The notes beneath the pieces were generated by a model that was given only the letters and a program-made list of their open reading frames with translations, had not been told where the DNA came from and did no database searches. A stretch of 14,426 nucleotides of DNA from Desulfuromonadaceae bacterium GWC2_58_13 (GTDB lineage: Bacteria > Desulfobacterota > Desulfuromonadia > Desulfuromonadales > Trichloromonadaceae): positions 1 to 14,426 of the forward strand of contig MHXM01000139.1 of NCBI GenBank assembly GCA_001825565.1, given 5' to 3'. The position numbers were made by a program, and so were the translations under genes. How positions within the stretch are numbered: position 1 is the first letter of the stretch; every line of letters begins with the position of its first letter. Below are positions 9,655-14,426 of the stretch, one piece after another.

Positions 9655-11325
9655 TTATACAAATCCCTTGTCGATCGGACGAACGTCCCGGATTTCACCT
9701 TCGAAAATCGCGACCGCCTTCTGCACCATGGGATGCGCCAAGGCATCCTCGCGAAGGCGCTTTTTGCGATCCGACTCCTGTGCTTTGCGTTCTTCGAGAA
9801 GCGAGGGCGGCGCTTGTCCTCCCTTGGCGTCGATCGGCACAATCCGGATGGTTACCGGTTGCGCAAAATACTCACTGGCATTCTCGGTAAGCACGGCAAG
9901 CGTCTCGACATCCCTGATCTGCTCAAGATGAAAAGAGCCCGAGGGAAAACCGATTTCCAGCTGCGGAAGCTCGTGCTTGAGCAGGCTGCCATGTTCAAGC
10001 AGTGAGGCAATCATCGGACGCCGGCTGCGGACCTGGGTGACCAGCCCCAGCCACCCTCCGTCACCAGCCGCAGAGGGAGCCGGAGCTTCAGGCTTTTTTG
10101 GCGGGACAAATTCCTCCTGCGCCACCGGAACCGGGCGGGGCGACCTGGTTTCTGCAACCGTGGGCAGAGCTCCGGTGCCGGCCAGCCGCCGCTCAAGGTC
10201 TTCGAGTTTGCGCACCAGGCTGGCCACGTCCCGGGTCGGCGGCAGGTTCGCCAGCCGCACCAGCGCCATCTCCACCGTCAGGCGCGGAAAAGACGAGCCG
10301 ACCAATTCGGTTTCGGCCTTCATCAGTACCGTTTGGGCCCGCTGCAGATCGTCCAGTTCGGCGCTTTTGGCCAGCCGCTGCAGATCGGCCAATTCTTCTC
10401 CCACCACCTGCAGGACTTCGCCGGGTGCAGCCAGCACCTTGCAGAGGATGACCGAGCGATACAATTCAACCAGCTCCTGGCAGAACTGGCGAAACGAATG
10501 GCCGAGATCATCCACTCGGCGAACCGCCTCCAGAGCCCGACGACTGTCCCGCTCCTGCACCGCCTCGACCACATCGAGCAACAGGCGGCGATCGACCATC
10601 CCCAGCAGCCCCTGAACATCCCCATCCGCCACCTCTTCACCGCAGAAAGCGATCACCTGATCCAATGTCGATAGAGAATCGCGCATGCTCCCCTCGCCCC
10701 GCCGGGCCACCAGCGCCAGCGAGCGGTCGGAAATGCGGATTTTCTCGGCGTCGACGATCTCCCGCAACCGCGCCATCACCCGAGGGAGGGCGATCTTGCG
10801 AAAATCGAAACGCTGACAGCGCGACAGAATGGTGACCGGAATCTTGTGAGGCTCGGTGGTGGCAAAGATGAATTTAGCGTGATCCGGCGGCTCTTCCAGA
10901 GTTTTCAACAACGCGTTGAAAGCGTTGATCGAGAGCATATGCACTTCGTCGATGATGAAAATCTTGTACCGGGAACGGGACGGAAGGTAGCGGATATTTT
11001 CCCGCAAATCGCGGATATCGTCGACGCCGGTATTGGAAGCGCCGTCGATCTCGAAAACATCGATCCCCTGACCGGCGGTAATTTCCAGGCAGGAAGGGCA
11101 TTCGTTACAGGGGGTGGGGGTAATGCCGGTTTCGCAGTTGAGCGCCTTGGCAAAGATCCGCGCGGCCGAAGTCTTGCCCACGCCACGGGCACCGGTAAAC
11201 AAAAAGGCGTGATGAACCCGTCCGGTTCGGATGGCATTGGCCAGGGTCTGGCTCACATGCTCCTGACCAACCAGATCCTCAAAACTCTGGGGGCGCCACT
11301 TGCGGGCCAGTACCAGGTACGACAT
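9655..11325 (-). CDS. dnaX: DNA polymerase III subunits tau and gamma
   Basis: The 556-residue tau is the clamp-loader ATPase and replisome organiser. It shows the N-terminal ARKWRPQSFEDLVGQEHV signature, Walker A G45-ARGVGKT52, zinc ligands C64, C73, C76 and C79, Walker B IFIIDEVHML (122-131), sensor-1 FATTEPHKIP and the SRC motif (LSRCQRFDF). AAA+ and collar regions run to about residue 370; a Pro/Ala-rich linker follows and then the tau-specific C-terminal domain. Codons 409-411 contain the slippery heptamer A-AAA-AAG in the right phase. A -1 shift would add one Ala and stop at TGA (10088-10090), giving a gamma of about 412 residues. Start ATG 11325 is preceded by GAGG at short spacing. 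It leads the dnaX-ybaB unit and lies 59 bp after the SRP RNA. Confidence 0.97.
   Translation of the reverse strand: MSYLVLARKWRPQSFEDLVGQEHVSQTLANAIRTGRVHHAFLFTGARGVGKTSAARIFAKALNCETGITPTPCNECPSCLEITAGQGIDVFEIDGASNTGVDDIRDLRENIRYLPSRSRYKIFIIDEVHMLSINAFNALLKTLEEPPDHAKFIFATTEPHKIPVTILSRCQRFDFRKIALPRVMARLREIVDAEKIRISDRSLALVARRGEGSMRDSLSTLDQVIAFCGEEVADGDVQGLLGMVDRRLLLDVVEAVQERDSRRALEAVRRVDDLGHSFRQFCQELVELYRSVILCKVLAAPGEVLQVVGEELADLQRLAKSAELDDLQRAQTVLMKAETELVGSSFPRLTVEMALVRLANLPPTRDVASLVRKLEDLERRLAGTGALPTVAETRSPRPVPVAQEEFVPPKKPEAPAPSAAGDGGWLGLVTQVRSRRPMIASLLEHGSLLKHELPQLEIGFPSGSFHLEQIRDVETLAVLTENASEYFAQPVTIRIVPIDAKGGQAPPSLLEERKAQESDRKKRLREDALAHPMVQKAVAIFEGEIRDVRPIDKGFV
10044..10118 (-). promoter_or_regulatory. 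Programmed -1 ribosomal frameshift signal in dnaX
   Basis: On the minus strand all four parts of the E. coli-type signal appear in order. They are an internal Shine-Dalgarno AGGAGG (10113-10118), 13 nt, the in-phase slippery heptamer A AAA AAG (10093-10099), 6 nt, and a stem-loop (10086-10073 with 10058-10044) of 14 pairs including three G-U and one bulge. Slippage reads GCC then TGA, ending gamma at once. The arrangement is seen directly; activity is inferred from the E. coli dnaX precedent. Confidence 0.82.
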
Positions 11326-11384
11326 CAGCCTCAGGCATCTCCGGACAGAGAAAAGGGTTCAATCATCGGCAAACCAAAAAGGAT

Positions 11385-11512
11385 TGCCGGCACAAGTGAC
11401 AGCCAGGCGCCCCCGCGGCACACGGAAAATGCCGCTACCGCTGCTCCCTTCCGGGCCTGACGGGGTTTGCGGCCATCCGTTGCGCGGGACCCGGCTGTCA
11501 CTTCTGTCGGCA
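11385..11512 (-). ncRNA. ffs: Signal recognition particle RNA (4.5S, small bacterial type)
   Basis: The minus strand carries the universally conserved helix-8 core GTCAGGCCCGGAAGGGAGCA with its GGAA tetraloop (complement at 11449-11452) and the asymmetric loop AGCAGC, the Ffh M-domain binding site. The ends pair over a long terminal stem: AAGTGACAGCC (reverse strand of 11493-11503) with GGCTGTCACTT (11394-11404). Pairing extends outward with two mismatches to 11385 and 11512. ATCCTTTTT directly follows, so the terminal stem may double as a terminator. Exact ends are uncertain by several bases. The RNA joins Ffh to target ribosomes making membrane proteins. It lies between tRNA-Ser(GGA) with its tail element and dnaX. 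I find no convincing promoter of its own, so processing from a longer transcript is possible. Confidence 0.9.
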
Positions 11513-11535
11513 ATAATCAGAATTCTGCCCATTGA

Positions 11536-11566
11536 TTTAATGAACTGGCGGAGAGGGGGGGATTCG
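11536..11566 (-). repeat. Direct repeat copy 1: tRNA-Ser 3' end plus flank
   Basis: These 31 bases are identical to 11693-11723. On the minus strand they run from CGAAT of the T-loop through the 3' acceptor strand, discriminator G and CCA, then 10 further bases (GTTCATTAAA). Confidence 0.95.
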
Positions 11567-11692
11567 CCCACTCTGTCACCGCCATCACGGCGGTTCCGGC
11601 GCGGGCCCCCCTGCGTTCGCTGTCGCGGCCCATCCGGGGCCGCTTTTCCGCCCCCGGCGGCGCTCACTCCGCTTCGAATCCCTGGAACCTTG
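11536..11692 (-). other. Interrupted tandem copy of the tRNA-Ser 3' tail
   Basis: Reading the minus strand, this segment abuts the 47-nt tRNA 3' tail unit (11739-11693) without a gap and begins as a second, diverged copy of it. CAAGGTTCCAGGGATTCGAA (11692-11673) matches the variable-arm and T-arm bases of the tRNA with 3 differences in 20. After TTCGAA, 106 nt of unrelated GC-rich DNA follow (11672-11567), then the copy resumes at CGAATCCC and runs through CCA and the flank. CGAA is thus present on both sides of the insert. The insert holds hairpins CCGCC/GGCGG, GCGGCCC/GGGCCGC and ACCGCC/GGCGGT. It has no open reading frame of note. It looks like a small structured insertion in a duplicated T-loop. 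Whether the RNA is made or processed is unknown. Confidence 0.75.
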
Positions 11693-11790
<98 letters not shown>

Positions 11791-11801
11791 GCAGATTGGG
11801 C

Positions 11802-11830
11802 AGAATACACAACACGGCGTATCCTGTAAA
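11802..11830 (-). promoter_or_regulatory. Proximal promoter of tRNA-Ser(GGA)
   Basis: On the minus strand, -35 TTTACA (11825-11830, 5 of 6), a 17-bp spacer and -10 TATTCT (11802-11807) end 11 bp before the tRNA 5' end, as expected for a tRNA promoter. The -35 lies within the inverted repeat ATCCT-GTAA-AGGAT (11821-11834). Confidence 0.6.
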
Positions 11831-11898
11831 GGATTTTTTAGGAATTCGCACGGCCCGCCAATACATCAACAGCCAGGGGCAAATCCTTAGCGACCAGG

Positions 11899-11927
11899 TA
11901 TTTACAGGATTTTTCCGCCCTTGTCAA
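11899..11927 (-). promoter_or_regulatory. Distal promoter upstream of tRNA-Ser(GGA)
   Basis: On the minus strand, a perfect -35 TTGACA (11922-11927) and a weak -10 TAAATA (11899-11904) are spaced by 17 bp. No start codon with a ribosome-binding site follows before the tRNA, so the stable-RNA unit is the likely target. Confidence 0.5.
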
Positions 11928-11992
11928 TACATAGAAACAACTGAAAAAGAGTGACCGATCCAGCAGGAGCCGAACCCTTGTTGTTGAGGGAT

Positions 11993-12217
11993 TTAGTGCG
12001 AAACGGTGAAGATATCACTGGGAGAAGAGGAGGCGGTTCGTCTTTCCGGGCCGTTATATGAGGGAGCGATCTGATTGCGGATAGGGTCGACCCCCACATG
12101 TACCCACCCACTACTGCGCCTGAACATTTTAATCCGATCTGATTCCAGCAAGAAGTTCAGATATTCCGGTACCACCGTATCGTGGATTCCGTTTTTGTAA
12201 ACCACTCGGATCATCAT
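11993..12217 (-). CDS. Small conserved protein with C-terminal GPERR motif (paralogue B)
   Basis: The product is 74 residues from ATG 12217, which has GGGGAGG with 9 nt spacing; ATG 12214 is an alternative. It aligns without gaps over its first 48 residues with the protein at 4272-4493: M-M-I-R-V-x-Y, E-x-L-x-x-LL, K-x-F-x-R-x-x-GWV-x-VG-x-D-x-IR, then Y-NGPERR. A Ser-rich tail follows. No signal peptide, membrane segment or metal-binding motif is visible. The gene lies 100 bp after paralogue C and may be co-transcribed with it; I see no good promoter in that gap. Function is unknown. The conserved WV-x-VG-x-DP-x-R core suggests a compact alpha/beta fold. Confidence 0.82.
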   Translation of the reverse strand: MMIRVVYKNGIHDTVVPEYLNFLLESDRIKMFRRSSGWVHVGVDPIRNQIAPSYNGPERRTASSSPSDIFTVSH

Positions 12218-12317
12218 AATAATTTTCCTCCCCTCATCGACAACCCACCGGCAGTTCAAATAAAAGCTGACAGCCACCCGTACTTCTATTTCAAACAGCA
12301 GAAGAACCGTACCCGGG

Positions 12318-12524
12318 TCAATCGAGACTGGTCATCCAGCACTGGCGCCGCTCCGGCCCTGGATACACACCACAGGGGCGACCCCGCACCGGATCCCGAC
12401 CGACCACGACCCAACGGTCGCCACGGTTGAACAGACGAACCCGATCGGTCGCAATCAATGTTTCTAACATTTCCGGAAAAACCTCAACCATTTCCCCGGT
12501 GATAAGCTTTGCCCGAACACGCAT
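12318..12524 (-). CDS. Small conserved protein with C-terminal GPERR motif (paralogue C)
   Basis: The product is 68 residues. I chose ATG 12524 over the upstream ATG 12542 because GAGG lies 6 nt before it and because MRVRAKL then aligns with MIRVVYK of paralogue B. Shared features are EMLETLIATDRVRLF, RWVVVGRDPVRG and Y-PGPERR; the tail is short. It is the most diverged of the three (RVRLFNRGDRWV in place of K-x-F-x-R-x-x-GWV). It is preceded by a promoter overlapping a 32-bp inverted repeat, which suggests repressor control, possibly autoregulation. Function is unknown. Confidence 0.78.
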   Translation of the reverse strand: MRVRAKLITGEMVEVFPEMLETLIATDRVRLFNRGDRWVVVGRDPVRGRPCGVYPGPERRQCWMTSLD

Positions 12525-12544
12525 CGTCGCCCTCGCCGCCATTT

Positions 12545-12581
12545 ATTCACATTATCTAATCATAGAAAATGTGAATTTCAA
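12545..12581 (-). promoter_or_regulatory. Promoter with overlapping inverted repeat, upstream of paralogue C
   Basis: ATTCACATT (12545-12553) and AATGTGAAT (12568-12576) form 9-bp arms; inside them TCTA (12555-12558) and TAGA (12563-12566) continue the symmetry around a 4-nt centre. On the minus strand a candidate -35 TTGAAA (12576-12581) and -10 TAGATA (12553-12558) are 17 bp apart, so the repeat covers the spacer and -10. It may be an operator, or an RNA hairpin if transcription begins further upstream. Confidence 0.5.
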
Positions 12582-12632
12582 GCATTACTATCCATTCACC
12601 CTATCCTTACCCAAAATGCCGCCTATATTCAA

Positions 12633-12923
12633 TCATGAAATTGCCACTAATTTTTCAAATTGGCCGGTTCGGCGGGGGAAGGTCCTCCGTCCGCGGGAGG
12701 CGGCGCTCGGTGAAACACCCCAAAAGTGAACGGTCTTGCCCCCTGCCATGCACCGGATCTTCTCCATGTAACGCCCGAACAGGAACCCGCTCAACTGTCG
12801 CATCCGCACCAGCTTCCGGTCGTTGCGGAACGCGGTGTTGCAACTCTGCTTCGCGGGCAGCACCGGAAAGGACCTTGAATTCCTCCGAGGTTTGTTTGCG
12901 CTCCAGCCCCGGTCCGCCACCAA
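12633..12923 (-). pseudogene. Unidentified coding-like remnant
   Basis: This is a 96-codon open frame from TTG 12923, with no ATG start and no Shine-Dalgarno. It lies directly after the tRNA-Ser(CGA) terminator. From about 12875 to 12708 nearly every codon ends in G or C, and the translation is protein-like: FRNDRKLVRMRQLSGFLFGR followed by YMEKIRCMAGGKTVHFWGV. The last 25 codons look non-coding. It may be a fragment of a gene, a remnant of a mobile element, or a small protein I do not recognise. The rest of the 447-bp stretch between paralogue C and tRNA-Ser(CGA) holds only the inverted-repeat promoter and the tRNA terminator. Confidence 0.35.
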
Positions 12924-12929
12924 GGCATC

Positions 12930-12971
12930 AATTGAAAAGCCCGGCCGCTTACGCGGCCGGGCTTTTCAATT
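12930..12971 (-). terminator. Intrinsic terminator of tRNA-Ser(CGA)
   Basis: A perfect 19-bp stem (AATTGAAAAGCCCGGCCGC with its complement) around the loop TTAC abuts the encoded CCA of the tRNA. The A/T-rich outer part provides a CTTTTC tract after the GC core. Confidence 0.85.
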
Positions 12972-13059
12972 TGGCGGAGGGGGTGGGATTCGAACCCACG
13001 GTAGCTTGCACTACAACAGATTTCGAGTCTGTCACCTTCGACCTCTCGGACACCCCTCC
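12972..13059 (-). tRNA. tRNA-Ser(CGA)
   Basis: The 88-nt minus-strand gene has acceptor GGAGGGG/CCCCTCC, discriminator G and an encoded CCA. Its anticodon arm is CAGA-CTCGAAA-TCTG with anticodon CGA, reading UCG. It has a long serine-type variable arm and T arm GTGGG-TTCGAAT-CCCAC. It lies 63 bp after tadA with its own promoter and terminator. Confidence 0.97.
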
Positions 13060-13087
13060 GAACGGGTGTTTCTGAATGCAGGGCGGC

Positions 13088-13117
13088 ATCTTACCCTATT
13101 CGGACGACGCTTGCCAA
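13088..13117 (-). promoter_or_regulatory. Promoter of tRNA-Ser(CGA)
   Basis: On the minus strand, -35 TTGGCA (13112-13117, 5 of 6), an 18-bp spacer and -10 TAAGAT (13088-13093, 4 of 6) lie 28 bp before the tRNA. The -35 overlaps the palindrome ACGCTT-GCC-AAGCGT (13108-13122) just after the tadA stop. Confidence 0.5.
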
Positions 13118-13122
13118 GCGTT

Positions 13123-13629
13123 TTATTCATCCGTTGCGGACGTTCCCCGGGCGTTTTTCTTTCGTGACCGCAGGTCCTGGAAAAAACCACTGAGCTGGGA
13201 ACGGCACTCCGCCTCCAGCACCCCTTCGGTCACGGCAACCCGGTGATTGAAGCGGTCATCCTGGGAAAAATCGTAAATCGAACCCGCTGCCCCGACCCGG
13301 GGGTCGCGGCAGCCGTACACCAGCCGCGGAATGCGGGCCAGGATAATCGCCCCCATGCACATGACGCAAGGCTCCAGCGTGACGTAAAGGGTGCTGTCGA
13401 GCAGGCGCCAGTGCCCGATATGGGCCGCAGCCTGACGAATGGCGATCATCTCGGCGTGGGTGGTCGGATCGTTGCTGGTTTCGCGCAGGTTGAAACCGCG
13501 ACCGATCACGCTGCCAGCCCTGACCAGCACCGCCCCGACCGGCACCTCGCCGATGCGGACGGCTGCTGCCGCTTCGGCTATCGCCTGGCGCATGAATATC
13601 CGGTCCTGTTCCACTACTTCCGCGTCCAC
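13123..13629 (-). CDS. tadA: tRNA-specific adenosine-34 deaminase TadA
   Basis: The 168-residue enzyme converts A34 to inosine at the wobble position of tRNA-Arg(ACG). It has the deaminase zinc and catalytic motifs H58-A-E60 and P87-C88-VM-C91, plus VPVGAVLV and the GAAGS segment. The usual family length is 150-170. The frame is open upstream to 13740 inside terC, but I chose GTG 13629 because AGGAG lies 7 nt upstream and homology begins at about residue 7 (EQDRIFMRQAIAEA). The start lies 4 bp past the terC stop, so the two are probably co-transcribed. The C-terminal RSRKKNARGTSATDE tail is probably disordered. Confidence 0.94.
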   Translation of the reverse strand: MDAEVVEQDRIFMRQAIAEAAAAVRIGEVPVGAVLVRAGSVIGRGFNLRETSNDPTTHAEMIAIRQAAAHIGHWRLLDSTLYVTLEPCVMCMGAIILARIPRLVYGCRDPRVGAAGSIYDFSQDDRFNHRVAVTEGVLEAECRSQLSGFFQDLRSRKKNARGTSATDE

Positions 13630-13633
13630 CAAT

Positions 13634-14374
13634 TCACTCCTGCACCGGTTTGCGCAGGTGGACCGGCGGAGCCTTGCGCTTACGCATCTTGAGGTTGAGC
13701 ATTTCCACGCCGGCGGAAAAAGCCATGGCGAAATAGACATACCCCTTGGGAATGTGCATCCCCAGGCCGTCGGCCACCAAAGTCACCCCGACCAGAATCA
13801 GAAAACTCAGTGCCAGCATCTTGATGGTCGGATGGGCGTCGACGAACTCGCCAATGGCCCGGGCGGCAAACATCATCACTCCAACGGCGATGACGATCGC
13901 CAGAATCATCACCGGCAGATGCTTGGCCAGACCGACTGCGGTGATCACCGAGTCGAGGGAGAAGATGATGTCGAGCACCGCGATCTGCAGCAGCACCCCG
14001 ACAAACCCGGCGGTCTTCGATCCGACATGGACCCCCTCCTCCCCTTCGAGGCTGTTGTGAATCTCCATGGTGCTCTTGAAAAACAGAAACATCCCACCCC
14101 CGATCAGGATCAGGTCCCGGGTCGAAACCGCATGGTCGAACAGCGTAAACAGCGGCTTGGTCAACCCCATCACCCAGGCCAGTGAAAGCAGCAGAATAAT
14201 GCGGGTGGCCATCGCCAGCGCCAGCCCGATGGTGCGCGCCTTCTGCTGTTGGTGGGCCGGCAGCCGCCCGACCAGAATGGAAATGAAAATGATGTTATCG
14301 ATGCCGAGCACGATTTCGAGGGCGGTCAGCGTGATCAACGCCACCCAGGCCTCCGGCGACCCCAGCCATTCCAT
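13634..14374 (-). CDS. TerC-family integral membrane protein
   Basis: The 246-residue protein has about seven hydrophobic segments and the two TerC-family acidic motifs within membrane helices: EIVLGID26-N27 near the N terminus and D135-IIFSLD141-SV in the middle. An acidic and His-containing loop (EIHNSLEGEEGVHVG, 104-118) and a basic C terminus (LKMRKRKAPPVHLRKP) follow. TerC proteins include Alx-like members linked to manganese export and metallation of secreted proteins, and others tied to tellurite resistance. No ter operon is present, so a metal-ion transport role is more likely than tellurite resistance. ATG 14374 has AAGGGG upstream. It precedes tadA by 4 bp. The remaining 52 bp to the window edge show no clear promoter. 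Confidence 0.9.
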   Translation of the reverse strand: MEWLGSPEAWVALITLTALEIVLGIDNIIFISILVGRLPAHQQQKARTIGLALAMATRIILLLSLAWVMGLTKPLFTLFDHAVSTRDLILIGGGMFLFFKSTMEIHNSLEGEEGVHVGSKTAGFVGVLLQIAVLDIIFSLDSVITAVGLAKHLPVMILAIVIAVGVMMFAARAIGEFVDAHPTIKMLALSFLILVGVTLVADGLGMHIPKGYVYFAMAFSAGVEMLNLKMRKRKAPPVHLRKPVQE

Positions 14375-14426
14375 ATTCTTACCCCTTATCCGACTTGGCG
14401 TGACAAAGTTTTTGCAGACCGCCGAA

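Noticed and set aside
12545..12576. A CRP/FNR-type binding box
   Set aside because: The half-sites read TCACA...TGTGA, the reverse of the CRP order TGTGA-N6-TCACA, and are too far apart.
12635..13167. Plus-strand frames with GVGFEPTVACTTT and GGGIRTHGSLHYNRF peptides
   Set aside because: These come from the antisense strand of tRNA-Ser(CGA); such peptides are a well-known spurious annotation over serine tRNA genes. The frame at 11300-11954 with GGFEPPVPCSTH is the same artefact over tRNA-Ser(GGA).
13630..13740. N-terminal extension of TadA into terC
   Set aside because: It is out of frame with terC, lacks deaminase similarity and has no ribosome-binding site; GTG 13629 has AGGAG at 7 nt.
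13634..14374. Tellurite-resistance determinant
   Set aside because: The protein is a lone TerC-family member beside tadA; no terA, B, D, E or Z genes are present, so the resistance label is not supported.

Overview
The window reads as a chromosomal housekeeping segment from a GC-rich anaerobic deltaproteobacterium of the Desulfuromonadales/Geobacterales type. The order dnaX–ybaB–recR followed by a single-chain pyruvate:ferredoxin oxidoreductase, futalosine-branch menaquinone genes and small 'Y-x-GPERR' proteins all fit that group from memory; no search was run. Every gene I can support lies on the minus strand, so the map below runs from high to low coordinates.

At 14374–13123 a TerC-family membrane protein is followed after 4 bp by tadA (tRNA adenosine-34 deaminase). 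Next come tRNA-Ser(CGA) at 13059–12972 with its own promoter and a perfect 19-bp terminator stem, then a stretch holding an unidentified coding-like remnant. Two small paralogous proteins (12524–12318, 12217–11993) follow, the first behind a promoter-overlapping inverted repeat. tRNA-Ser(GGA) (11790–11703) is followed by a curious 157-bp element: a tandem second copy of the tRNA 3' tail whose T-loop is split by about 106 nt of hairpin-rich DNA. Then come the SRP RNA (11512–11385), dnaX (11325–9655), ybaB (9584–9270) and recR (9027–8428). dnaX carries a complete programmed −1 frameshift signal of the E. coli type.

The large por gene (8234–4653) has a promoter just after recR, a structured leader of about 150 nt, and a strong intrinsic terminator. 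A third member of the small-protein family sits at 4493–4272. The last unit (4062–1) is an operon with a recognisable sigma-70 promoter: a UbiA-type prenyltransferase (mqnP-like), a UbiX-type flavin prenyltransferase, mqnE (aminofutalosine synthase), and a helical, HEAT-like protein of unknown function cut by the window edge.

Functionally the window combines DNA replication and repair (dnaX, ybaB, recR), translation and secretion RNAs (two tRNA-Ser, SRP RNA, tadA), central anaerobic carbon metabolism (por) and menaquinone synthesis by the futalosine route. The most noteworthy signals are the interrupted tRNA-Ser tail repeat, the dnaX recoding site, the three-member small-protein family and the por leader.
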